From positions 1 through 64,000 of the forward strand of contig NZ_AQUZ01000023.1 of NCBI RefSeq assembly GCF_000372465.1: a stretch of DNA of 64,000 bases, read 5' to 3'. A program made the translations under genes and the position numbers. Source of the stretch: Kribbella catacumbae DSM 19601. Its GTDB lineage: Bacteria > Actinomycetota > Actinomycetes > Propionibacteriales > Kribbellaceae. Shown one piece after another: positions 26,147 to 36,457 of the stretch; positions within the stretch are counted from its first letter, which is position 1, and the number at the start of each line of letters is the position of its first letter. The notes beneath the pieces were generated by a model. It made no database searches and was not told the DNA's origin. It saw only the letters and a list, made by a program, of their open reading frames with translations.

Positions 26147-29100
26147 GTGAAGCTACCACGTGTGCTGGGGGCACTGAACCTGCTATTGCCGCTGTCACTG
26201 GCGATGGGCGGACTTGCCGTTCCGTCGTCGGCCGCCGCCGATCCGGCGACGGCGGGCAACGGCCAGCTCGTTGACGCACAGGCCCCGCCTGACCCAGCAG
26301 GTCGCGCACTTGCCGAGGCCCGGCAGTCTGGCCGCCGGGTCGAGGTGGTTTCGCAGCGATCCGAGAGCCGGGATGTGTTCGCCAACCCAGACGGGTCGTT
26401 CACAGCTGAGCTGAGGGTCAAGCCCATCCGGGTACGCCGTGGCGGCGGGTGGCTCCCCGTGAACACGAATCTCGGTCTCGGCAAAGACAGCTCGGTGCGG
26501 CCGGCCGCCACGACCGTGCCGGTGACTTTTTCCGGTGGCGGCGACCAGCCGCTGGTGCGCTTGGGGAGCAGTTCGGGACAGATCATCATCAGGTGGCCGG
26601 CGCCGTTGCCGAAACCTGTGCTCAGCGGCGATACGGCGACGTACGCGGAGGTATTGCCGGGGGTTGACCTGAGGCTGCGCGCGACGGCCAACGGGTTTTC
26701 GAAGGTTCTGGTGGTCAAGAACCGGACTGCGGCGACCAGCGCTGCCCTGCGGGCCATCGCGTTCGGGTTCGCCACCGACGGCCTCGCCAGACGGTCGGAC
26801 CGGCAGGGGAACACGGGCGTCTACGATCGCTCCGGCAAGCTCGTCTTCGGTGCGGGTGCGCCGATGATGTGGGATTCCGGTACGCCGGCGCGCCGGGCCG
26901 TCGGAGCGCTCAGCTTCGGCTCCGGGACCGTCACCCTGGTCCCGGATCAGTCGCTGCTGACCGATCCGGCTGCCAAGTTCCCTTTGCACCTCGATCCGGA
27001 CTTCCACGCCGGCCAGACAGGCTTCGCGATGGTGTTCTCGGGTAAGCCGGCCAACGCCTATTGGGGCGGTGATGGCGATGGTGTTGCGAAAGTCGGCCAG
27101 TGTTACCGCGGTGTCCCGGACTATTGCAACGGCATCGGTGCCGCCCGGTCGTACTTCCAGTACGACACCGCGGCCCTGGTGGGCAAGCACATCCTCAGCG
27201 CGGAGTTCAACGCCTTTGAGAACTACGCCCCGTCCTGCACCGCCAAACCGGTCCAGGCGTGGGGTACCGACCCGGTCGGTCCGGGCACGACCTGGAACAG
27301 CCAGCCCTGGTGGTCCGGGGTAGGGATCCATCTCGGTACCGCGAACGTCGCCTACGGCCGGAGCAACTGCGCGGCCAACTGGGTCGGGTTCAACGCCACC
27401 GGCATCGTCAGCTGGTCGGCCGGGCGCGGCTACTCGACCTCGACAGTGATGCTCAAGGCCGAGGACGAGGGGGAGATGCTCGCCTGGAAGAAGTTCGCCA
27501 CCAACCCGACGCTGAAGGTCGTCTACAACACGATCCCGAACGCGCCGGCCGGTCAAACCGTTGCCGGCAAGCCGTGTGCCGTCCAGCCCAACGAGCCGTA
27601 CACCGACGACACCACGCCCGCCCTCGGCGCGGTCGTCTCCGATCCCGACGGTGGGCTCGTTCGGGCACAGTTCGAGTACTACACCCGCTTCGGTGGCAAG
27701 CTCGGTGAACGGGTCACCGGGTACCAGTCGTCTGGCACCACCTTCACCGTCGACGTTCCGGCGGGTGTCTATACCGACGGTTCCAAAGTGGCCTACCGGG
27801 TGCGTGGTTTCGACGGCACCGACAGTGGGCCCTGGGGCGCCTGGTGCGACGTGACGATCGACCGGACTGCTCCGGCCGTGGCGCCGAAGGTGAGCTCGAC
27901 GACGTACCCCGAGTGCGACCTCGGTGGCGGCATCGGTCGCACCGGTCAGTTCACCTTCGACGCCCAAGGTGTCACGGACATCGTCGGCTTCAGGTACGGG
28001 TTGAGCAACGACCAGACACCGGACTACGTGCCGGCCAGTGCTCCCGGCGGTCAGGCGACGGTGCAGCTCACTCCGGCCGACGACAAGCCCACCGATCTGT
28101 ACGTCCGCGGGATCGACAAGGCCGGGAATCAGGGGCCGATCTACAAGTCGACCTGTTCCGGAGTGGTGATTCCGGCGTACCACTTCCTGGTCGGGCAGGG
28201 CACCGGACCGGTCGGGCACTGGCCGCTGGACGGCATCAACGAAAGCGTCGTCTACGACCAGACGTCCCGGAACCACGACGGGCCGTTCAACTTGGCGGGG
28301 GCGACCTGGAAGAGCGGCCGGCACGGCGACTCGCTGTGGTTCAACGGCACCTCCGGCCAGGTGACGACCACCAACGGGCGAACCGTCGACACGACAAGAA
28401 CGTTCGCGATCTCCGCGTGGGCGAAGCTCGACCGGGTCGGTGGCTGGCCGGCGATCGTGTCGCAGGACGGTAATCGGGTCGGTGGTTTCCAGCTTCAGGC
28501 GACGCCGGGCGGTCATTGGGCGTTCGCGATGTTCAGCGCGGACGTGGACGGTGGCGGAACCGCGCATGCGCGGGTGCTCTCAGCCATGCCGGCCGCGGTG
28601 GGAGTCTGGACTCATCTTGTCGCCGTACGGGACGTCGGGCGCAACGAGTTGAGGCTGTACGTCGACGGCAGGCTGTCGGCGACGACGCCTGCGACGACGG
28701 CCTGGTCGGCGAACGGACCACTCACCATCGGCCGGTCGAAGTGGTCGGGCCAGGCGTCGGATTTCTGGCCCGGGTCGATCGACGAGGTGCGAGCCTACGA
28801 CCGGTCGCTCTCGGTCGGTGAGATCCACGATCTGGCGACCGTGCCGGCGACCGAGGAACTGTTCTTGCCGCTCGACGACGGTGCCGGCACAACTGCCTCG
28901 GAGGTGTCCGGCAACTACCGGCCCGGAAGTCTCACCGGCGGCGTGTCCTGGGTCGGACCGCCCGGCAAGGTTGGTACGTCATCGCTGCTGTTCGATGGCA
29001 CCGGAGCTGTGACCACGTCCCAGTCGGCTGTCCGGACCGACCGCAGCTTCACCGTCACCGCGCTTGCCCGCCTCGACGAGGCCGATCCCGACAACGATCC

Positions 29101-30283
29101 CGGGACACCGAAACCGCTGTTCCAGACGGTCCTCAGCCAGGAAGGGCCACGCTCGTCGGGATTCGCGTTGCAGTATCTCCCGTCCACCAGGAAGTGGGCG
29201 TTCGTTCTGTCGGAGCAGGACGCGGACGCGCCGCGCTGGCTGTCTGCCCAATCGGCGTTGCCCGCTCGAGCCGGCGAATGGGTACACCTGGCCGGCGTGT
29301 ACGACGTGGCGGCCGGAGAGGCGCGCCTTTACGTCAACGGACAGTTGGCGGGGAGCCAACCGGCGAAGGTGCTTGCCAACGTGGCCGGCAATGTCGTCCT
29401 GGGACGGGCCAAGCAGGGCAACCAGGGTGGCTCGACCGCTCACCTCAGCGGAATGGTCGACGACGTCCACGTCTGGACGGGGGTTCGCACCAGCGACCAG
29501 ATCGCGGCTGAGATGAACCAGCCGGTGACCCAGCGGCTCACCGCCCGGATGGGACAGCTGAGCCGCTACTGGAGCTATGACGGATACCACATCGTCACCA
29601 CCGGACCGGTCTCGCCGAACATGCACTTCGAGGGTTCTCTGGGGGTCATGGCCCTGGCCGGTGCCGAGGGCACCCAGGAGATCTACTCATGCCGGGTCAG
29701 CACTGTTTCGTACTTCCTGTCCACCCAGGCCAACTGCGAGGGCTTCACCAAGCTCGGAGTCGTGGGTCACTTGTACACGGCGCCACAGCCGAACCTCCCG
29801 ACTGCCGCGATCTATCGCTGCCAGCAGCCCGGCAACGGCCGGCTCTTCGCCACCCACGATCCGAACTGTGAAGGCGGCACGTCGAAGTACCTGCTGGGCT
29901 ACGCCGGCGCCTTCCACAAGCTGACCAGGAGCGTGTCGAGGGGGCAGGGAGACCACCTGACCAGCGGGTTCGCGACCAGCGGTGACTACCAGGCTGAGGG
30001 CGGTCTGGGGCTCGTCTCGATGTGGGGTCAGAGCGGCACCACCCCATTGATGATCTGCCGTGACGGCTCGGACACCTTCAGCTCCACCGACAGTGCCTGC
30101 GAGGGCAAGTCAGTCGTCCGGGCGACCGGTTCGATCTGGACCGCGCCGCCGGACGGGGTGACCGCGACCGCGGAGCTGTTCCGCTGCCGGACCGCCACCG
30201 CCGAACGCTTCGATTCGCTGGACCCCGACTGCGAAGGCCAGACCCTCGACCGGTCGCTCGGCTTCGTCGTCACTGTGCTCTGA
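26147..30283 (+). CDS. Large secreted LamG-domain protein paired with RHS protein
   Basis: 1378 residues from GTG 26147 (GGGAGGG upstream). A Sec signal peptide (LLLPLSLAMGGLAVPSSAAA) is followed by a DNRLRE-like beta region, a fibronectin-like segment (TDDTTPALGAVVSDPDGG), two LamG/concanavalin-like domains (about 686-898 and 903-1124; VGHWPLDG, GSIDEVRAYDRSLS, EELFLPLDD, MVDDVHVWTG) and a C-terminal block of four Cys-pair repeats (1179-1378). It is 23 bp upstream of the RHS gene on the same strand. Tandem LamG-RHS genes are common in Kribbella and Streptomyces; the exported pair is thought to bind surface glycans and deliver the RHS tip (inference). Confidence 0.9.
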   Translation: MKLPRVLGALNLLLPLSLAMGGLAVPSSAAADPATAGNGQLVDAQAPPDPAGRALAEARQSGRRVEVVSQRSESRDVFANPDGSFTAELRVKPIRVRRGGGWLPVNTNLGLGKDSSVRPAATTVPVTFSGGGDQPLVRLGSSSGQIIIRWPAPLPKPVLSGDTATYAEVLPGVDLRLRATANGFSKVLVVKNRTAATSAALRAIAFGFATDGLARRSDRQGNTGVYDRSGKLVFGAGAPMMWDSGTPARRAVGALSFGSGTVTLVPDQSLLTDPAAKFPLHLDPDFHAGQTGFAMVFSGKPANAYWGGDGDGVAKVGQCYRGVPDYCNGIGAARSYFQYDTAALVGKHILSAEFNAFENYAPSCTAKPVQAWGTDPVGPGTTWNSQPWWSGVGIHLGTANVAYGRSNCAANWVGFNATGIVSWSAGRGYSTSTVMLKAEDEGEMLAWKKFATNPTLKVVYNTIPNAPAGQTVAGKPCAVQPNEPYTDDTTPALGAVVSDPDGGLVRAQFEYYTRFGGKLGERVTGYQSSGTTFTVDVPAGVYTDGSKVAYRVRGFDGTDSGPWGAWCDVTIDRTAPAVAPKVSSTTYPECDLGGGIGRTGQFTFDAQGVTDIVGFRYGLSNDQTPDYVPASAPGGQATVQLTPADDKPTDLYVRGIDKAGNQGPIYKSTCSGVVIPAYHFLVGQGTGPVGHWPLDGINESVVYDQTSRNHDGPFNLAGATWKSGRHGDSLWFNGTSGQVTTTNGRTVDTTRTFAISAWAKLDRVGGWPAIVSQDGNRVGGFQLQATPGGHWAFAMFSADVDGGGTAHARVLSAMPAAVGVWTHLVAVRDVGRNELRLYVDGRLSATTPATTAWSANGPLTIGRSKWSGQASDFWPGSIDEVRAYDRSLSVGEIHDLATVPATEELFLPLDDGAGTTASEVSGNYRPGSLTGGVSWVGPPGKVGTSSLLFDGTGAVTTSQSAVRTDRSFTVTALARLDEADPDNDPGTPKPLFQTVLSQEGPRSSGFALQYLPSTRKWAFVLSEQDADAPRWLSAQSALPARAGEWVHLAGVYDVAAGEARLYVNGQLAGSQPAKVLANVAGNVVLGRAKQGNQGGSTAHLSGMVDDVHVWTGVRTSDQIAAEMNQPVTQRLTARMGQLSRYWSYDGYHIVTTGPVSPNMHFEGSLGVMALAGAEGTQEIYSCRVSTVSYFLSTQANCEGFTKLGVVGHLYTAPQPNLPTAAIYRCQQPGNGRLFATHDPNCEGGTSKYLLGYAGAFHKLTRSVSRGQGDHLTSGFATSGDYQAEGGLGLVSMWGQSGTTPLMICRDGSDTFSSTDSACEGKSVVRATGSIWTAPPDGVTATAELFRCRTATAERFDSLDPDCEGQTLDRSLGFVVTVL

Positions 30284-30306
30284 CACCGGACTGGAGAGGA
30301 CTCGTC

Positions 30307-33300
30307 ATGAGATTCACAGCCCAAAGTTTCCGCCGTACGGTGGCAGGCCTACTCAGTGGCCTACTGGTCCTGTCAACGGCGGCTCCGGCCGACGCCGCAA
30401 CTACTGCAAAGGATCCCGCCGCTGTCGTTGTCGAGCCACACAAGCCACAGCAGGATCGCTCCGTCCCGGGTAGCACGGTGCCGGTTTTGCCCCTGCCGGC
30501 GAACAAGGTTGCCGGCCATGCGCTCAAGGAAGTGCCCTCGGCCACTTGGCCCTTGCCCGCCACAGCGGAGGTGACCCTTGGTGCTGTAAGCGCCCAGCCT
30601 TCGCCGCCCAAGATGCGAGCCGGTTCCTTGCCTGTGTACGTCGGCAGGGTGCAGGCCGGTCGGACCTCTTCCTCCGTGGCCGACGGTCCGTCCCGGCTGC
30701 GGGTCCAACTGCTCGACCGGGCGGCCGCGAAGAGGGCCGGGGTCGAAGGCCTGCTGTTGCGGCTGAGCAGGACCGACGGGATCACCTCTGCAGGCACGGT
30801 GTCGGTCGAGGTGGACTACTCGGCATTTCGCAACGCCTACGGTGCCGACTGGGCCGGCCGGCTGCGATTAGTAGCCATCGGCAACGATGGCGTCCGGACC
30901 CCGGTGTGGACCCGCAACGACGTCGAGTCCGGACGGGTGACGGCGGATGTGCCGGCGTCGGCTGCCGGCTACACGCTGGCCCTGACCGCTGGGGCGGAGG
31001 GCTCCACAGGCGACTACAAGGCCACCTCCCTGTCGCCGGCCGGCACGTGGCAGGTCTCTGCTCAAACCGGTGGGTTCTCCTGGGGGTACAACCTGCGAAC
31101 CCCTCCCGTGCCGGGCGGATTGGCTCCCGACCTGTCGGCGTCGTACGCATCGAGCGGCGTCGACGGCCGGATCGCATCGACGAATAATCAGACGTCCTGG
31201 GCCGGTGAAGGCTGGAACCTCTGGCCGGGATTCGTCGAACGCTCGTACAAGACGTGTGCCGACGACCTCGGTGGCAACAACGGCCAGACGAAGACCGGCG
31301 ACCTGTGCTGGGAGACCGACAACGCGACGATGTCGTTCGCGGGCCGGTCGAGCCGGCTGGTGTCGACGGGGAACCGGACCTGGCGTCCCGAGAAGGACGA
31401 CGGTACCCGGGTCGAGCAGCTCCTGGGTGCGGCGAACGGGGACAAGGACGGCGAGTACTGGAAGATCACCACCACCGACGGGACCCAGTACTACTTCGGC
31501 CGCAACCGCCTGCCCGGCTGGGTAGAGGGTAAGCCTGAGACCGGGTCGGCGTGGACTGTCCCTGTGTTCGGCAACGATCTGCTGGAGCCCTGCAACGCGG
31601 CCAGTTTCGCTGCCTCGTCCTGTGCTCAGGCCTATCGGTGGAACCTGGATCACGTGGTCGATGCCCACGGCAACTCGATGACCTACTACTACGCTCCCGA
31701 GACCAACAAGTACGGTCTGAACCGGGCCACGAGCACCGCGAGCTACACGCGGGGTGGCACGCTGGACCGGATCGAGTACGGCACCCGCGAGGGAAGCGAG
31801 TACGGATCGTCCGCGCCGGCGAAGGTGACCTTCCAGTCCGCCGACCGTTGTGTAGCCGGGGCGAACTGTGCGGTTCGTACTCCGGCGGCGTGGCCGGACG
31901 TGCCGTGGGACCAGGACTGTGCCGGTACGACGTGCCCGAACACGTACTCGCCGACGTTCTGGTCGACGAAACGGCTGGCCAAGATCACTACCGAGGTCCG
32001 GACCGGCGCGACGTCGTACAAGCCGGTCGAGTCGTGGACCTTCGCGCACAGCTATCCCGCGCCCGGCGACGGGACCACGCCATCGTTGTGGCTGTCCGGC
32101 ATCACCCACTCCGCGGGTGCTCTGACGTTGCCCGCGGTGACGTTCGACGGCACGGCGAAGGCGAACCGGGTGGACGCCGCGACAGACGGTCTGCCGTCGA
32201 TGAACAAGTACCGGATCCACGCGGTCAACACGGAGTCCGGCGGTGTGATCAACGTGGAGTACGCCGCTCCCGACTGCGTTGCGGGTGCGCTGCCGGCGCC
32301 AGACCTGAACACCAAGCGGTGCTTCCCTGTGCGGTGGGCGATGCCGCCGTCGGTAACGCCGGTGAACGACTGGTTCCATCTCTATGTTGTTGCCTCGCTC
32401 AACGAGGTGGACCGGGTCGGCGGCGGCCGGACTCAGATCACCGGCTACCAGTACGTCGGCGGCGCTGCCTGGGCGCACGACGACGACCCGCTGGTCGCCA
32501 CCGACAAGCAGACCTGGAACCAGTGGCGAGGATATGAGAAGGTCCTGGTCCGCAAGGGGGATCCTGGCGGCGAACCGGACAAGCCGCAGTCGGAGACGCA
32601 GTACCAGTACTTCCGCGGGATGCACGGGGACAAGCTCGCCGCGGGAGGCACGCGATCGGCGACGGTCACCGACTCGATGGGAACGGCACTCGCCGACGAA
32701 GAACCACTGGCCGGATTCCTCCGCGAAGAGATCACCCGCGACGGGAAGGACGGTGCGGTCGTCAGTGGTCGCATCGGCACCCCATCGCAGCGGCTGACCG
32801 CGACCCAGGGGACGCTGAAGGCGTATCAAGTCGAGACGGCCAAGAACACCGACCGGACCGCGCTGGCGGCCGGGGGATTCCGCACCACCGAGGTCGAGAC
32901 GATCCACGACGAGCACGGCAACGCGACCCAGATGAAGGACAAGGGCGATGTGAACGTGACCGGCGACGAACAGTGCACCACGACGTCCTACGTCAAGAAC
33001 ACGGTCCGCTGGCTGGTGGCTCTGCCGAGTCATACCCGGACGGTTGGTGTGGCCTGCGGCGCCACCCCGTCGTACCCGGCAGACGCGATAGCCGACATCC
33101 GCACCTCCTACGACGGTGGCGGCGTCGGCGTGGCGCCGCAGAAGGGCGACGTGACGACGACCGAGGTGGCGAAGTCCTACAGCGGAAGTACTCCGATCTA
33201 CAGCATCACGGCGCGGGCCGCGTACGACGTGCTCGGCCGCGAGCTCGAGTCCTCCGACGCACTCGGCCGCACAACGACCAAGTCGTCTACCGAGCTCAAC

Positions 33301-36300
33301 GGGCTCACCACGACGACGGTGGTCACCAACCCGCTCGGCCACTCGACGACCACCACGCTGGATCCGGCCTGGGGGCAGCCGACCGCGGTGCTGGACGCGA
33401 ACCAGCGGCGTACGGACCTGACCTATGACGCTCTTGGCCGGGTGACCGCCGTCTGGACTCCGGGGCGTTCGAAGGCGATCGGCGACGGCCCGAATCAGCG
33501 GTACAGCTACGGGCTTCGCGCAGACGCTCCGACCTGGGTGAAGACCGAGGCGCTGACAGCGAACGGGGCATATCTGTCCTCGTATGCGCTGAAGGACGGC
33601 TTCCTCCGTCCGAGGCAGACGCAGGAGCCGAGCCCCGCGGGTGGACGGGTACTCACCGACACGACGTACGACTCGCGTGGCCTGGCGACGGTGAAGCGCA
33701 ACGCCTACTACAACAACGACTCCGGTCCGGCGGCGACCTTGTTCGCCCCGCAGGACAATCAGGTGCCTGCCGCCACCAGGACCGATTTCGACGGGGCGGG
33801 CCGCCCGACGGCCTCGGTGTACCTGAAGCTGAACGTCGAACAGTGGCGCACCACGACGGAGTACGGCGGCGACCGGGTGAAAGTGACTCCGCCGAACGGC
33901 GCAACGCCGACGACCACTGTCACGGACGCTCGCGGCCGGACGACGCAACTGCAGCAGCACAAGGCGGGCGGCGCCGATACGACGAGCTACGGTCACACCA
34001 AGGCCGGCCTCCTCGCCACGGTCACCGACCCTGCCGGGAACATCCTGCGGAGCGAGTACGACGTACTGGGCCGCGAGGTTCGCAGCCTGGATCCGGACCG
34101 GGGCGAGACGAACCTGACCTACGACGCCGCCGGACAGTTGCTGACGACAACGGATGCTCGCGGAAAGACCGTTGCCGCGATCTACGACGCGGGTGGACGC
34201 AGAGTCGAAACCCGCCTCGGTTCGACGACCGGGACGCTGCTGGGAAGCTGGACCTACGACCGGCTGCCGGACGGCACGAGTGTCAAGGGCGCCGTGGTCT
34301 CCTCGACCCGGTACACCGCGGGGAAGCCGTATACGAAAACGGTGACCGCGGTCGACCCCGCTGGGCGGCCGACCACGGAGACGGTGACGATTCCGGAGGG
34401 AGAGAAGGGCATCGCCGGTAGCTACACCTCGACCACGACGTACCGCGTCAACGGCAGTCCCAGCGCAGTCGGCCTGCCCAAGCTCGGTGACCTGCCGGCG
34501 GAGACTCTCGTCTACGGCTACAACGCTCTCGGCCTGCCCGAGACAGTCACCGGCGCCGCGAAGTACATCACGGCGACGAACTACACCGCCTTCTCGGAGA
34601 AGGCCCAGGTCGAGTTCGGTGCCGGTGGCAAGAGGGTTTGGCAGACGTCCTACTACGAGGAGGGCACCCGGCGGCTGGCGCAACAACTCACCGAGCGGGA
34701 ACTGGCCGGGAACGTGCTGGCCGGCAACGTGAACTACAGCTATGACCCGGCCGGCAACGTCACCAAGATCGCCGACACCGTCGCAGGCTCCGCGGTCGAC
34801 ACCCAGTGCTTCCGGTACGACTACCTGCGCCGGGTGACGTCCGCCTGGACCGCCACGGACGACTGCGCCGCCGCACCTTCGGACAGCGTGGTCGGAGGCC
34901 CGGCGCCGTACTGGCAGACCTTCGCCTACGACCTGACAGGCAACCGGATCTCTCACACTGAGAACGGCCTCGGTACCGCGGCCGATACGGTCCGCAGCTA
35001 CGGCTACCCGTCGGCGAAGACGGCCAAGCCGCACGCACTGAGAACGGTCAAGACCACCGGCGCGGCTACGACCACCAGCGCCTACGGCTATGACCCGGCC
35101 GGAAACCTGATCACCCGGCCGGGGCCGTCAGGGCCTCAGACACTCCGCTGGTCCGACGACGGCACCCTTGGCTCGGTCATCAGCGGGACCGACGGGACCG
35201 AAATCACCAGCTATGTGTACGACGCGAACGGTGCCCAGTTGATCCGGCGCGACCCGGGCACGGTGACACTGTTCGTCGGTGCTGGCGAGCTCACCTACGA
35301 CACCGCCACCGGGACCGCGAAGGGAACGCGGTACTACGAAGGTGTCGGAGTCCGGACGAAGGCCGGGGTCGCCTGGCTGGCCGCCGATCGGCACGGCACC
35401 GCGGAGTTGGCGATCGACTCCACGACCCTTGCTGTCACGGCACGCAGAACTGACCTCTTCGGCAATGTGCGAGGCGAACCAGCTGCCTGGACCGGCGGGA
35501 ACCGCGGCTTCGTCGGCGGTATGACGAACAACGGAACAGGGCTGACCCGGCTGGGAGTCCGCGAGTACGATCCCGCCCTGGGGCGGTTCGTCTCCCCGGA
35601 TCCGCTGACCGACCCTGGTGATCCGCAACAGCTGAACGCTTACGCGTACGCGAGCAACAACCCGGCGACCCTGAGCGATCCGTCCGGCCTGCGCGCCGAT
35701 TACGACGACTGCAGGTGCAACTACAACGGCAACCCGCCGCCGGTGTACGGCCCGCACCTCCATGAGGTCTGTCATCTGTTCTGCCAGATCAAGAAGAACA
35801 CTCAGAAGTACAAGGCGCCGCGTACCTGGCGTCCGCCGATGGCGCTGCCTAAATCGACCTGGCAGGAATTCCAGGATGCGAAGAAGAAAGAGCTTCAGCG
35901 CCAGATCGCGTGGAGCAAGAGGCGTGAGCAGGAAAAGCTGGCTGAGGAGCGGTGGCGGCTGGCAGATCAGCGACGGCGAGCTGCCGCGGGACCGGACTTC
36001 TGGGATGTAGCCGGCGTGGTCCTCGATGTCGGGCTGACGGTCGCCGCCTGTGCGGGTACAGCCGGTGCGGGCTGTGTCGCGAGAGGATTGCTCTTCGTCG
36101 CGGCCACCACGGTTGCCGCCAATGCCCCGACCGGGGCAGGGGCCGCGGCTGCTGCCGGCCCGAACTTCAGGGTGGAGTGGCCCGAGGGCTACGGACCGGT
36201 CGACCTGAGCAAAACCAACGCCGTGGTCAGGATGCCGAGGGAGACCCCCTCGTTCACCATGGACATGACGCTGAAGTACAAGTATGACGTGCACAGCCCT

Positions 36301-36417
36301 GAGATCTTCGACGTTGCGAAGTACGACGCCAAGGGTGCACTGTACGAGTCCCGTGGCTCGAAGGTGAAGGCAGCGGGTGCGCTGTTCTTCCGGCTGTTCG
36401 GCCGCATCGCCGGCTGA
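30307..36417 (+). CDS. Secreted RHS-repeat protein with unrecognised C-terminal tip
   Basis: 2036 residues with a signal peptide (GLLSGLLVLSTAAPADA). The N-terminal half resembles the SpvB/TcdB-like region of RHS shells; YD repeats run from about 970 to 1750 (YDALGRVTAVW, YDAAGQLLTTTDARGKTVA). The core motif REYDPALGRFVSPDPL...NPATLSDPSG lies at about 1745-1795. The remaining ~240 residues form the variable tip: a Cys/His-rich start (CRCNYNG, HLHEVCHLFC), a charged coiled region, a hydrophobic Ala/Gly segment near 1900-1940 and a basic end. I recognise no toxin domain, and no immunity gene follows. GGAGAGGA precedes the ATG. Confidence 0.92.
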   Translation: MRFTAQSFRRTVAGLLSGLLVLSTAAPADAATTAKDPAAVVVEPHKPQQDRSVPGSTVPVLPLPANKVAGHALKEVPSATWPLPATAEVTLGAVSAQPSPPKMRAGSLPVYVGRVQAGRTSSSVADGPSRLRVQLLDRAAAKRAGVEGLLLRLSRTDGITSAGTVSVEVDYSAFRNAYGADWAGRLRLVAIGNDGVRTPVWTRNDVESGRVTADVPASAAGYTLALTAGAEGSTGDYKATSLSPAGTWQVSAQTGGFSWGYNLRTPPVPGGLAPDLSASYASSGVDGRIASTNNQTSWAGEGWNLWPGFVERSYKTCADDLGGNNGQTKTGDLCWETDNATMSFAGRSSRLVSTGNRTWRPEKDDGTRVEQLLGAANGDKDGEYWKITTTDGTQYYFGRNRLPGWVEGKPETGSAWTVPVFGNDLLEPCNAASFAASSCAQAYRWNLDHVVDAHGNSMTYYYAPETNKYGLNRATSTASYTRGGTLDRIEYGTREGSEYGSSAPAKVTFQSADRCVAGANCAVRTPAAWPDVPWDQDCAGTTCPNTYSPTFWSTKRLAKITTEVRTGATSYKPVESWTFAHSYPAPGDGTTPSLWLSGITHSAGALTLPAVTFDGTAKANRVDAATDGLPSMNKYRIHAVNTESGGVINVEYAAPDCVAGALPAPDLNTKRCFPVRWAMPPSVTPVNDWFHLYVVASLNEVDRVGGGRTQITGYQYVGGAAWAHDDDPLVATDKQTWNQWRGYEKVLVRKGDPGGEPDKPQSETQYQYFRGMHGDKLAAGGTRSATVTDSMGTALADEEPLAGFLREEITRDGKDGAVVSGRIGTPSQRLTATQGTLKAYQVETAKNTDRTALAAGGFRTTEVETIHDEHGNATQMKDKGDVNVTGDEQCTTTSYVKNTVRWLVALPSHTRTVGVACGATPSYPADAIADIRTSYDGGGVGVAPQKGDVTTTEVAKSYSGSTPIYSITARAAYDVLGRELESSDALGRTTTKSSTELNGLTTTTVVTNPLGHSTTTTLDPAWGQPTAVLDANQRRTDLTYDALGRVTAVWTPGRSKAIGDGPNQRYSYGLRADAPTWVKTEALTANGAYLSSYALKDGFLRPRQTQEPSPAGGRVLTDTTYDSRGLATVKRNAYYNNDSGPAATLFAPQDNQVPAATRTDFDGAGRPTASVYLKLNVEQWRTTTEYGGDRVKVTPPNGATPTTTVTDARGRTTQLQQHKAGGADTTSYGHTKAGLLATVTDPAGNILRSEYDVLGREVRSLDPDRGETNLTYDAAGQLLTTTDARGKTVAAIYDAGGRRVETRLGSTTGTLLGSWTYDRLPDGTSVKGAVVSSTRYTAGKPYTKTVTAVDPAGRPTTETVTIPEGEKGIAGSYTSTTTYRVNGSPSAVGLPKLGDLPAETLVYGYNALGLPETVTGAAKYITATNYTAFSEKAQVEFGAGGKRVWQTSYYEEGTRRLAQQLTERELAGNVLAGNVNYSYDPAGNVTKIADTVAGSAVDTQCFRYDYLRRVTSAWTATDDCAAAPSDSVVGGPAPYWQTFAYDLTGNRISHTENGLGTAADTVRSYGYPSAKTAKPHALRTVKTTGAATTTSAYGYDPAGNLITRPGPSGPQTLRWSDDGTLGSVISGTDGTEITSYVYDANGAQLIRRDPGTVTLFVGAGELTYDTATGTAKGTRYYEGVGVRTKAGVAWLAADRHGTAELAIDSTTLAVTARRTDLFGNVRGEPAAWTGGNRGFVGGMTNNGTGLTRLGVREYDPALGRFVSPDPLTDPGDPQQLNAYAYASNNPATLSDPSGLRADYDDCRCNYNGNPPPVYGPHLHEVCHLFCQIKKNTQKYKAPRTWRPPMALPKSTWQEFQDAKKKELQRQIAWSKRREQEKLAEERWRLADQRRRAAAGPDFWDVAGVVLDVGLTVAACAGTAGAGCVARGLLFVAATTVAANAPTGAGAAAAAGPNFRVEWPEGYGPVDLSKTNAVVRMPRETPSFTMDMTLKYKYDVHSPEIFDVAKYDAKGALYESRGSKVKAAGALFFRLFGRIAG

Positions 36418-36422
36418 CCATC

Positions 36423-36457
36423 GCACCAGCCCGGATGAGGGTCATCCGGGCTGGTGC
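36423..36457. terminator. Perfect bidirectional terminator between RHS and SARP genes
   Basis: Arms GCACCAGCCCGGATGA (36423-36438) and TCATCCGGGCTGGTGC (36442-36457) are perfectly complementary over 16 bp with a GGG loop. The hairpin begins 6 bp after the RHS stop and includes the stop codon of the convergent SARP gene. Confidence 0.85.

Noticed and set aside
26195..28567. Long minus-strand open frame (about 790 codons)
   Set aside because: Antisense to the LamG gene with the same composition artefact; no domain resemblance.
30868..35034. Very long open frame of about 1388 codons on the minus strand
   Set aside because: It is antisense to the RHS gene, is Arg/Gly/Pro-rich, has no family features, and arises because high-GC coding DNA leaves the opposite strand open.
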